Assembly (NCBI GenBank): GCA_004335635.1
Contig: QAXH01005576.1
Coordinates: 1-45,337 of the forward strand
Direction of reading: 5' to 3'
DNA from: Chloromonas sp. AAM2
Taxonomy: Eukaryota; Chlorophyta; Chlorophyceae; Chlamydomonadales; Chlamydomonadaceae
DNA length: 45,337 bases
Shown piece after piece: positions 34,895 through 40,580 of the stretch. A program made the position numbers and the translations under genes. Each line of letters begins with the position of its first letter. Position 1 is the first letter of the stretch. Below the pieces are notes generated by a model. The model ran no database searches and was not told the DNA's origin. It worked only from the letters and a program-made list of their open reading frames with translations.

Positions 34895-37800
34895 CCACCT
34901 GGCAGCCTGGTAATCCACTCATCCACGACCTTGGCCGTGAGTTGGCCCGCCACCAGGTACTTGAGCAACCACCCCAGGACCGTTTCTCCGTCCTTGTTAG
35001 CGGTGTTGAGCACCAGGGGCTTATTGGACAGGCTAGGCAGAACCTTTTCCTGAAAACACGATAAGACATTATCAGGATACGTTGCATTCCCCTGAACACA
35101 GTTTCTTCACTTGTAACGTATCATGTGAGGGCTGACCGAAGGCACACAAAGACAGGCGAAAAATCAATACTGGTAGTTATGTCAGCGTCTCAGGGAAGAT
35201 GCCAGGCCATCACAGGTTAAGGATTGTTGCAATCAAATTGCAAGAGGAGATGTGCTGTATAGGCATCATGTGTTGCACGGGAGCCGACAGGGTTGACAGG
35301 GCATTTTGGGTGTGAGGAGAAAATGTGAGTTTGGCGGTTTTGTGCAGTGCTTGCTCCAACCCCAAAACCTAACTCTAACCCAAACCCTAGCTCTAGCCCA
35401 GCTGTTCACCTTGAGCAGGTCCCACCAGCCAGACCCAGCGTGGCACGGATATACAACCAGTCAAACCGAGCATAGCACAGATATATAATGTATAGTTTCA
35501 ATGTATAGTAATCACAAACTATACAATATATGCCTCTCTTCACCTTGAGAAGGTCCCACCAGCCAAATCGAGCGCAGCACAGTGCAGCGTGCTCGCCTTC
35601 TGCATGAGTGCATGTGACAAGACAGGCAGAAGTGAACGGGCAGCCAAAACAAAGCCAATCAGCATTCACATGCAGACAATGCAAGGCTCTCTTCAGACAC
35701 GCCGTCACCTCGTGCGTAAGAGGTTTGTCATATCGCATGTGCTTACCGCTGTCAATGACGTCATAGTCCATTAGGCAGTTGTATGCGTTACACGCTGCTA
35801 GGAACCACGTAGTGAACTGCAGGCGCCCCGTCATGAATGCGGTCAGCACCACGGAGCGACCCAGAGTATCTGCATGCAAAACACACAGCGTTGTGTTGCT
35901 GCTGTGTGTTGGTGGTGTTGTTGTTGTTGGCTACATGGTCTTCGATCCGAGGAGGGCTGCTTAGCGGGGCTGCCTCCTAAGCAGCCCGGGGTGCTACTGT
36001 GTGTCGGGCGTTACTTGCAGCCCGGGGTGCTACTGTGTGTCGGGCGTTACTTGCATGCCGGGGTGCTACTGTGTGTCGGGCGTTACTTGCATGCCGTTGT
36101 GCTGCATGCCGTCGTGCTGCATGCCGTCGTGCTGGTTACTGACTGGCCCTCACTGCACTCTTAGCAGCAACAGCAAGGCAAAGTTATTAATAGTAATGCG
36201 ATTTCAACAAAAATATATCAGAAGCAACTAAACTTGGTTTTTTCCTTGTTCAATTCAAGACCCACACAGCTTGGTGAGGGCACAAGATACAGACTGCCAG
36301 GCGCCAAACTCAGGGGTGGTTGAAGCTTGCCGCACAGGCATTAGGCTGCCCAGTGAATGGTTTGTTTTATTTGGATTTATTTGGATTTTATGATAGTTCG
36401 ATTAGTACCCGGTCCATGGGCGGCCCTGCACCTGTTGCGTTGGGATCCCCGGCCCGCCACGGTCTGCTGGGCGGTGTGGGCATGCCCTGGGGGTCCTGCA
36501 GCACGGGGGGGAGCTCCTCCAATTCCAGCAGATAGGCCGTCACCTGCAGAAATGTTAGGGTAAGGTTAAGATTAGGTTAGGGTTAAGGCTCTACCGTCCT
36601 GTCTGCTGACAAGGGTCCCAGATCCTAAGGTCAAGGGAGTAACAAGGTTGACATTAGGTGGGATACCATGCAAGAGACAAGGTGGGATACCGTCCTGACC
36701 TACCCTGAGCAAGAAAGACGAAAGGCAGGAACAAAGACAGACAACCGTTGCATGATAACCGTTTCACACCTTGCGCTTTCCCGCCTCCACAGCCATGTGC
36801 AGGGGCGTCTTGCCTCCGGCCGCCCTGGCACTGCGGACCCTCTGGCTGGCCCCGTACAGCACCAGCAGCCGGCAGCCGGTGAGCCAGTTGGCCGCAGCTG
36901 CCAGGTGCAAGGCAGTGTTGCCTGTGGGCAATGCACACACAGCAGCACTTGTAAGAACAGTGTCGCCTGTGTACGAGCAAACACATTAACAGTTGTTACA
37001 CTGCATCGCTTAAAGAAATGAAGTTGTTGTAACACTGCGTTTTTGAAACGAAAAGACGAAAGAGATCCGCTGTTGTTGTATTGGCTCACTACCCAGTCAA
37101 GACAGTGCCTGCACACAGGCCGGCGTGTTTCCGGGAGGTTTGCACATAAGCACAGTTACAGTCCTTGTGGTCGCACCCTCGTGAGCCTGACTTCACTTCG
37201 TAGGTCATCAGGGCCATAAATAGTGTGATATGCACCGACTGTCAGACCCCGACCGGCGTCCGCTTCCTTTCTTCTTTCTTTCTAGCCTGTTACCATTACC
37301 AGTGGCTTGACGTTTTCCTTTGAGCAACGGTGCTCTGTAGGGCCCACACATGTGCACCGAATCGAGCAGGTCCTGATGAGCCCTGTACTAACCAGTGGTC
37401 CTGCTCACCCTGTTGGTCCGGTGTGCTCTCATCCTTAGTGGTGCCGCTGTTGATGGCAGCTCTGGGCATGCGCCTCAGCAGCACCTCCATAGCCGCGGCA
37501 TCTCCGGACCTGCAGTCAGAGGTCGATAGGCATCTCACACAGGAGAGTCAAAGGCATCTCACACAGAAAGGAGCCACGCTGGCATGTTTCTTCAATGGCC
37601 TTCTCGCATGTACTCGGTCATGTACTGTGTCATGTAGCCTGACGTGGCCTATGATTTTGACACCCGTCATTCAGCATGTGACAGCGTCCTCAGCCATGTG
37701 ACATTGTCCCCAGCAGTCATGTACCCTAACTTGACCTAGACGACTGCAATCGTTTTTGAGCTTGTGCCCACCTGGCTGCCTTTCGCAGCTCCTCTGGGTC

Positions 37801-38203
37801 ACGGATCTGCTGCTCTAGAGGGGGCAGCTCCTTTGCACTGCCGTCTGCAGACAAGGCATGGTGCAGGCTCGCCAGAACGAACACAGGCAATCCTCCGCAT
37901 GGTAATGCATGGCTTTGTGTGTTAGCAGGATCAGTTCAGGCTTAAGGCACAGAAACCCGATGGCAGTGCTGGGACTACGACAGGATGCATCGACCGTATC
38001 GAGTCGCGCAACGCTTTGCCGGCCAGCAGTGTGCAGGTTTCTTGATCTATCTTCTTCCAGAGTTGTGCCGGGAAGGCGAGTGTTGAAGCGCTTTGCTCCG
38101 GCGGAGCCTGGTGTAGCATTTTGCCAGACGGTACAGCACTCTGCAGGAAACGCTTACCTGGATTGTATTCCGTCTGAGCTTGCGTACAGCATGCAGCTCC
38201 CAT
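10074..38203 (-). CDS. Giant ankyrin-repeat protein, 53 exons, 2,126 aa, candidate acylated N-terminus
   Basis: Fifty-three coding exons (listed in the six block entries) assemble to 6,381 nt with matching phase at every junction and no internal stop. The start is ATG at 38203-38201, with an in-frame TGA 9 bases upstream, and the protein begins MGAACCTQAQ. Gly2 plus Cys5/Cys6 is the pattern of dual N-myristoylation and palmitoylation, suggesting membrane anchoring. Ankyrin units are clear at residues about 40-125, 270-400, 445-650, 1175-1226, 1326-1445 and 1530-1597, for example GNTALHLAAA, KTPLHMAVEAGK, DALGRTALHYAAAHGR and VTPLHLAARGGQADIAYLL. The last third is helical and charged with a Gly8 run. 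Ankyrin repeats bind partner proteins; no enzymatic domain is visible. I do not recognise a named orthologue. A 595-base gap between exons 15 and 16 could hide an exon. A split into two genes is possible but nothing in the sequence suggests it. Confidence 0.85.
12676..12830. repeat. Degenerate tandem repeat beside exon 49 acceptor
   Basis: GAAACCACATGTAACAG with GCACGTGC recurs three to four times at uneven spacing, starting at the acceptor of exon 49 (GGTTTCAG on minus). Each copy carries the GAAACC part of that acceptor region. Confidence 0.7.
13390..13583. repeat. GTGAGTGGGT repeat array with 9-base assembly gap
   Basis: A GT/GA-rich array of GTGAGTGGGTGT units fills the intron between exons 48 and 47 up to 20 bases from the exon 47 donor. 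Positions 13434-13442 are N, so the true array length is unknown. Confidence 0.95.
14000..14090 (-). mobile_element. SINE-like dispersed element, copy 1
   Basis: (GTT)n, then TTTACATGGCCTTCAGTCG, GGACTGCTCAGCG and GGGGAAGGG. This copy is the reverse orientation of the form with a right-hand (CAA)n end and lies in the intron between exons 47 and 46. The 3' boundary is set by similarity to the other copies. Confidence 0.6.
14426..14521 (+). mobile_element. SINE-like dispersed element, copy 2
   Basis: GTGCAGTGGTGCAG, TCCCCGGACTGAAGGCCATG and TGAACAACAACAACAACAA, in the orientation with the (CAA)n end on the right. The left half is diverged. Its position is the intron between exons 46 and 45. 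Confidence 0.6.
14812..14875. repeat. Echo of exon 45 donor
   Basis: About 60 bases around the donor of exon 45 (AACGAGC..GATCACCTTTTTAGCG at 15038-15090) recur in diverged form 220 bases downstream in the intron, including the GTGATCAT donor. Confidence 0.7.
15931..16103. repeat. Two echoes of exon 44 acceptor flanking a 13-bp array
   Basis: GGTCAGCTTCACTGCGGG at 15931 and GGTCAGCTTCGCTGCGGG at 16083 copy the exon 44 start plus its acceptor (GATCAGCTTCACTGCGAG, ending near 15906). Between them, 15961-16064, are eight copies of the 13-mer GCTTCATGGGAAA. Confidence 0.85.
16350..16440 (-). mobile_element. SINE-like dispersed element, copy 3
   Basis: TGTTGTTGTTTACATGGCC, TTCAGTCCGGGGAGGACTGC and TCAGCGAGGGCAAAGGGG. 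This is one of the best-conserved copies, with the AGTCC/GGACT hairpin intact, and lies in the intron between exons 44 and 43. Confidence 0.65.
16871..16918. repeat. Echo of exon 42 acceptor and exon start
   Basis: About 45 bases of the exon 42 start with its GTGCAG acceptor recur 100 bases upstream (minus sense). Frame-aligned, the copy reads NHVEANTSAKRA against NHVEANTSAQRA, with three of four codon differences synonymous. Confidence 0.85.
16931..17070. repeat. ATT/AAT microsatellite
   Basis: Imperfect ATT, ATC and AAT trinucleotide tract in the intron directly after the exon 41 donor (17082). Confidence 0.95.
17485..17575 (-). mobile_element. SINE-like dispersed element, copy 4
   Basis: (GTT)8, TTTACATAGCCTTCAGTTTG, GGGAGGACTGCTCAGCAGG and GGCAAGGGCG. 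It lies in the intron between exons 40 and 39. Confidence 0.65.
19541..19745. repeat. Acceptor echo array with interstitial telomere-like repeats
   Basis: A unit made of the exon 34 start and acceptor (CCGACCGACGCAACTGCATG) followed by TTAGGG/TTTAGGG strings is repeated at 19528, 19598 and 19674. The periods are 70 and 76, differing by exactly one TTAGGG. Only the first copy is joined to the exon. The telomere-like strings are internal to a gene, so this is not a chromosome end. Confidence 0.9.
20996..21046. repeat. Echo of exon 31 donor
   Basis: GGCACTGTCCGCACCTGGCC and AGCATGCATATTACATAGGA copy the exon 31 end and donor, with a 99-base offset from the original at 21095-21146. Confidence 0.9.
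21358..21490. repeat. Dispersed repeat, family 2, copy 1
   Basis: GGAAACCGTCCTGGCCCATC, CTGAGCAAGAAAGC and GGGAACAAAGCAGGCAAGGC match a second copy near 36660-36745. It lies in the intron between exons 31 and 30. It may be a transposon remnant, but no termini were identified. Confidence 0.5.
21521..21570. repeat. Echo of exon 31 acceptor and exon start
   Basis: The first 45 or so bases of exon 31 plus a CAG acceptor recur in the upstream intron. Read in the exon frame the copy gives PELLHTGTLTYAVRLG against PELLHTGALTYAVRLG. Seven of eight base-differing codons are synonymous. A stop follows soon after, so it is not a complete cassette exon. Confidence 0.9.
22023..22040. repeat. Short echo of exon 30 acceptor
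   Basis: Minus-strand CCGCAGTAACATTTCCTGG copies the exon 30 start TCGCAGTAACATCACCTGG about 90 bases upstream. Confidence 0.6.
22716..22785. repeat. Triplicated donor of exon 28
   Basis: The 31-mer spanning the exon 28 end and its donor (GCTAACGAACTGCAC then GTGAGTGG) occurs three times in direct tandem, with donors at 22785, 22754 and 22723. Only the first donor keeps the frame. The second would include an in-frame TAA, since 31 is not a multiple of three. Confidence 0.9.
24060..24130 (-). mobile_element. SINE-like dispersed element, copy 5 (diverged)
   Basis: TCTCATGGCCTTCAGTACGG, TTGCTCATCAGGGGCAAGGG and GGGAAGG match the core of the other copies, but the GTT end has been lost. It lies in the intron between exons 26 and 25. 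Confidence 0.5.
24443..24516. repeat. (TAA)n/(ATT)n microsatellite
   Basis: About 17 TAA units are followed by a short ATT run, an imperfect inverted arrangement in the intron upstream of exon 25. Confidence 0.95.
25396..25566 (+). mobile_element. SINE-like dispersed element, copy 6 (long form)
   Basis: This longest copy runs from GAAATTGTTCAAGTTTACTT through GCAGTGGTGACCAGTAGGTT, TTGCCCCCGCTGAGCAGTCC and CGGACTGAAGGCCATGTGAA to a short (CAA)n. An extra 35 or so bases (a TTGTTTTTTTCCCCGGAC stretch) are inserted in the hairpin region. With copy 9 it defines the full element. Confidence 0.7.
25683..25772 (-). mobile_element. SINE-like dispersed element, copy 7
   Basis: (GTTGAT)n, TACATGGTCTTCAGTCCGGG, GAGGACTGCTCAGCGGGGGC and AAGGAG. 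It lies only about 120 bases from copy 6, in inverse orientation, so the pair can form a long inverted repeat. Confidence 0.6.
26019..26088. repeat. Echo of exon 23 acceptor and 5' half
   Basis: The first 70 or so bases of exon 23 with its TGTGCAG acceptor recur upstream with several small deletions: FDGHWHDAVT against FDGYWHDAVV, then a frameshifted copy of YEEMQEL. Use of this copy would shift the frame. Confidence 0.9.
27291..27650. repeat. 151-bp tandem repeat
   Basis: The unit beginning GTTGCAGCACACACGTGCTA occurs at 27291, 27442 and 27593, an exact 151-base spacing. The first two copies look identical and the third diverges after about 45 bases. A more diverged relative of its right part (ATGGCAGGAGA..GTGCACGTACAC) lies at about 27785-27855. 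The array fills the intron upstream of exon 21. Confidence 0.95.
27889..27918. repeat. Distant echo of exon 21 start
   Basis: Minus-strand GGGCGCTGTTGAGTTCATCC resembles the exon 21 start GGGAGCTGTTGAGTTCCTCA, about 620 bases upstream and beyond the 151-bp array, with its own CAG in front. Confidence 0.6.
29361..29410. repeat. (TG)n microsatellite
   Basis: TG/TGCG tract in the intron between exons 17 and 16. Confidence 0.95.
30067..30911. repeat. 38-bp minisatellite spanning an assembly gap
   Basis: The unit CAGTCCAATCTAACACTGCC plus TCCTATCAGTCAAAGCAT has 38-base spacing (30071, 30109, 30147 and 30185, then 30842 and 30880 after the gap). The variable base is ACAC/ACTC. If the N run is sized correctly, about 22 copies are present. 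It lies in the intron between ankyrin exons 15 and 16. Confidence 0.95.
30211..30805. other. Assembly gap (595 N)
   Basis: A run of N bounded on both sides by the same 38-bp repeat, so it is most likely a collapsed or unresolved part of that array. An open frame of unknown residues through it is meaningless. Confidence 0.98.
31222..31331. repeat. 21-bp repeat ending in a palindrome
   Basis: CCCTGTAGTAATCAATAATCA recurs at 21-base spacing at about 31232, 31253, 31274 and 31295. The array ends in the perfect palindrome CACCCTGTAAACAGGGTG (about 31314-31331). A single further unit-like fragment is at about 32046. Confidence 0.85.
33587..33611. repeat. Echo of exon 11 donor
   Basis: CTGCCAGGTGGTATGGCGTT copies the exon 11 end CTGCCAGGTGGTACGGCGTT (33667-33690), about 77 bases downstream in the intron (minus sense). 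The single coding difference is synonymous. Confidence 0.85.
33782..33855. repeat. 12/13-bp array of exon 11 acceptor
   Basis: GCTGAAAGCAGGT/GCTGAATGCAGGT is repeated six times in direct continuation of the exon 11 acceptor. On the minus strand every unit ends in TTTCAG or ATTCAG, giving a ladder of candidate 3' splice sites. Confidence 0.9.
34341..34372. repeat. (GATA)n microsatellite
   Basis: Eight GATA units in the intron between exons 10 and 9, directly beside the exon 9 donor echo. Confidence 0.95.
34376..34412. repeat. Echo of exon 9 donor
   Basis: CCACCAGTGTTGGCAGTCCC followed by ATGCCCAG copies the end of exon 9 and its donor (34463-34491). The one coding difference is synonymous (Pro codon). 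Confidence 0.85.
34722..34762. repeat. Echo of exon 8 donor
   Basis: TGATTCACTCATCCACGACC with a flanking ACCCACCAG copies the end of exon 8 and its donor on the far side of the trinucleotide tract. The copy carries an in-frame stop. Confidence 0.85.
34764..34893. repeat. (ATA)n microsatellite between exon 8 and its echo
   Basis: A near-pure ATA/ATG trinucleotide tract of about 130 bases ends six bases from the exon 8 donor. It generates long all-Ile or all-Tyr open frames that are not genes. Confidence 0.97.
35407..35480. repeat. Diverged copy of exon 7
   Basis: CACCTTGAGCAGGTCCCACC followed by diverged sequence matches exon 7 and its donor (35542 onward). Read on minus it keeps GWWDLLK, but the front is rearranged and no acceptor fits the phase, so it is taken as a decayed echo. 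Confidence 0.75.
35905..35975 (-). mobile_element. SINE-like dispersed element, copy 8
   Basis: GTTGTTGTTGTTGGCTACAT, GGTCTTCGATCCGAGGAGGG and CTGCTTAGCGGGG, followed by a 35-bp local repeat (CCCGGGGTGCTACTGTGTGT, three copies to about 36090). It lies in the intron between exons 6 and 5. Confidence 0.55.
36657..36745. repeat. Dispersed repeat, family 2, copy 2
   Basis: GGGATACCGTCCTGACCTAC, CCTGAGCAAGAAAG and GGCAGGAACAAAGACAG match 21361-21440. GGTGGGATACC is itself duplicated at the left end. It lies in the intron between exons 5 and 4. Confidence 0.5.
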
Positions 38204-39793
38204 GGCAACTCACTGCAGGAATCACAAGGATTGACGCGCCGCGTCAGACGATAGACTGCCGTACTCAACACAAAAGTCTTTGAACTCTTTCAAAAAACAG
38301 CGCGAACCTAAAGCAATGTCATAGGGAAGTATTCAATGACCCTTTGAAGCAGCAGGAACTTCTACCTTCGCTTCGGACACAACCGTCGTGCCACCGCGGG
38401 AATGAATGCCTTTCGCCGTGTCTCAATGCATCAAGCAGATGTATACCTTTCGTTTGCCAGCATTGTGTTTGCAACGCGCCACTCACATCTTCAACTGCTA
38501 ACTCATCGGCGGTTTTCGCCGCCTCACATTGTCATGCATCACGGAAAGGCAAGCCTTGAGCCCCGGGCCTGCTTAAGTCACTCTGTGTACAAACATTCTT
38601 GCTTGGTATTACCAAGACCTCAACTACCGTCCGTCCCGTTCTGTTCATGTAGGTTGAGGCATATCATCTGTTGCATGTCAGCCACCACTAGGCTCCTCAC
38701 ACAGGCTTCCCCGGGTCGATGTACAAACAGATGAATGTAGTGAAGCAGGTTGAACAGGAAGGCAAACAATTGGGCAGGGCAGTGTTCTGAATTGGTGCTC
38801 GGCGTGCTTGCTGACTCTCAGGGACGAGGGCAGCGCTCACATGCTTCTGACAACAAGGGCAAGCTCTGCTTCACCTCAGCATGTAACACATCGTAATGTT
38901 AGGGACAATTGTGGGCAGTTCGGTTTGGCATCTGTTGATCAGAGTCAACCGTGCCTGCCAGGCCAGGTGTGTATCACCACTGGTAATCGCAAAGCCTTGG
39001 AGCCACTGGTTCACCTGACCACTGTGGCACACCTAACAGCCATGCAGCATGCCAAGTGATGTCTGCACTGTCATTTGCATCAGGTGAAACTGGGCTTGAC
39101 AGTGTTAAAGGTCAAGAAGAGCAAGGTCTTTCTGTGATAATTTCGCACCAATTCTGTTTCAATTGGTCTACCAGCTGATGCTGATTCCCGCGGTGATGCA
39201 GGCTTGTGGTGATGCTTATGATGAAGCAATGCGTGCCATCTGTTGCGGATACAAGTACATGACGTGCCTGCAACAGCGATGCTGGCTCCCTTGCAATCCC
39301 TTGTACTTGGTCTGGTTCCCTGTGCTTGAAGCAGGCTGAGTCGATATTTACTAGTACCCTGATGCCATGAATAGGCATGACAGCAAGGAGGCCCAATTTC
39401 ACCAAGCATCATGTCCTGACCAAGCCCTAGCGAAAGGAAACGTCGGAGCAAAAGGAGAGAGAGGTCTGGGAAAAAAAAGTCTGAGGGAAGCGTTGATAGG
39501 TTCTGTTCACACACGTTCTGGGCTGGTTCCTTGAGGCCTGCTTGTCCACTGAATTACAGCCGTTAAACTTGAGTCAATGGGAAGGACGCAGCAGAACACC
39601 ATAGGCATGCACCGCATAGATCACGACCACGATAAGTCAATGAACAAGCACATTAAACGGCCTTCAGCCCGCGAGCGCTTACTTGGTTTGAAATCTTGTG
39701 GATTTCGAATTGTACCTTAAGCGCTGGTCAAGCGATCTGTAAGTCCCAAGGTAAACCAATGTTGGCAAAAGAGATCGAGAAACGCAAGATGAA
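38204..39793. other. Intergenic spacer, ankyrin gene promoter side
   Basis: No supported exons are present. The spacer must contain the ankyrin gene promoter and 5' UTR (possibly with a 5' UTR intron, since TGCAG directly precedes the in-frame TGA at 38210-38212) and the 3' UTR end of the gene to its right. Open frames of up to 144 residues at 39080-39514 show no splice logic or recognisable content. Confidence 0.55.
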
Positions 39794-39798
39794 TTACA
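39794..39798 (-). terminator. TGTAA poly(A) signal of right-hand gene
   Basis: Minus-strand TGTAA 66 bases after the TAG at 39866-39864, in the expected position for a chlorophyte 3' end. Confidence 0.6.
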
Positions 39799-39863
39799 TG
39801 CTGACTGGTTTGTGGCTTTGGCCTTGAGCAACCTCACAACCAACTCCACTGCGTTGACAATCC

Positions 39864-40580
39864 CTAAGTAGCGGAAAACGCAGTAGCCAGGTGCCAGAGG
39901 AATTCGCCGAGGTTCACATCCTCTCCCTTCATCGTGCTTGCAGATGTTGCCTGTACTTCTTGGACAGCCACTTTTGCCTTGGCCCTCTCTGAAAAGAACT
40001 GTGCGACTGCATTGTGTGCGGCCTCGACCTCCTCATCCGGTGCTTGCTGGTTAATAAGATCCAAGACTTTTGTCGCAGCCTCAGCGTAGGCAGACTCAGC
40101 ATGCTGTCGCTTCGCCTCGACGGCTCGCAGTTTTCTGGTCGCTTCGGCGACGCCACCCAGATAGAAACCTTGAGCATCACGGAATTCAGCGATCGCATGA
40201 GCGTGCGTTAAGCGACTACATTCGAGCGGGCGTTCGGGCTGAAAGTGTTTTGCCGCCTTCTCCGCTGCGTCGGCAACTGCTTGACACCGTGCCAGATCCG
40301 CAGCTTTGGCGCGCTGCTGATCCTTCCAAGCATTGTACGCAGATTGCGCCCTCTGCGCCACGGTGATCATGTCGGTCAAGTCGGTAGGTTCCTCGTCCGC
40401 TGCGCTGGCTGCGCTCCATGCTGTTTCAAATGCCTTCAACTCTGCCTCTGCGGCTCTGTAGGCGGCTAATGCTTCCTTCTCAGCGGCAGAGTTGCTTACT
40501 ACCGACTCCGTATACTGGCGCAGCGCTTCGTCGACTGGTGCAATGTGTTCGTCGTACTCTGAGCGTTTCTCGGGGCTCAT
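39864..40580 (-). CDS. Long Ala/Glu-rich helical ORF: terminal exon or separate intronless gene
   Basis: An uninterrupted 238-residue frame starts MSPEKRSEYDEHIAP and is helical almost throughout (SNSAAEKEALAAYRAAEAEL, VADAAEKAAKHFQPE, RAVEAKRQHAESAYAEAATK), consistent with coiled coil. At over 700 nt it is about six times longer than the typical exon here. It joins the upstream exon in phase through acceptor ACACACAG ending at 40631, or less well GTAG nearer the ATG, so it can be the last exon of the right-hand gene. It also has its own ATG with an in-frame TGA 69 bases upstream, so it may be a separate intronless gene, for example a retrocopy or recent acquisition. If separate, the gene to the right would end by read-through at TGA 40940. 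No homologous family is recognised. Confidence 0.6.
   Translation of the reverse strand: MSPEKRSEYDEHIAPVDEALRQYTESVVSNSAAEKEALAAYRAAEAELKAFETAWSAASAADEEPTDLTDMITVAQRAQSAYNAWKDQQRAKAADLARCQAVADAAEKAAKHFQPERPLECSRLTHAHAIAEFRDAQGFYLGGVAEATRKLRAVEAKRQHAESAYAEAATKVLDLINQQAPDEEVEAAHNAVAQFFSERAKAKVAVQEVQATSASTMKGEDVNLGEFLWHLATAFSAT

Larger units (their letters stand above)
33667..38203 (-). other. Ankyrin gene exons 1-11 (residues 1-369)
   Basis: Exons in transcript order are 38158-38203, 37772-37844, 37409-37509, 36770-36921, 36432-36543, 35747-35869, 35544-35599, 34899-35049, 34466-34581, 33968-34030 and 33667-33781. The first two give the acylation signal and a short acidic linker (KELPPLEQQIRDPEE). 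Exons 3-4 carry two strong ankyrin units (AAAMEVLLRRMP, GNTALHLAAAANW, KTPLHMAVEAGKRK). Exons 5-8 are weaker ankyrin-like units (DGETVLGWLLKYL). Exons 9-11 return to consensus (RTALHYAAAHGRQ, KATPYHLA). Exon 7 can start at CAG|AAGGCG (35599) or three bases later, differing by one residue. Confidence 0.85.

Noticed and set aside
35407..35480. Second copy of exon 7 as a real exon
   Set aside because: Including it needs an acceptor and phase that are not present, and the front half is scrambled. It is treated as a decayed echo.
39080..39514. 144-residue minus-strand frame
   Set aside because: It is in the promoter side of the ankyrin gene, has no splice support and its composition is unlike the neighbouring exons.
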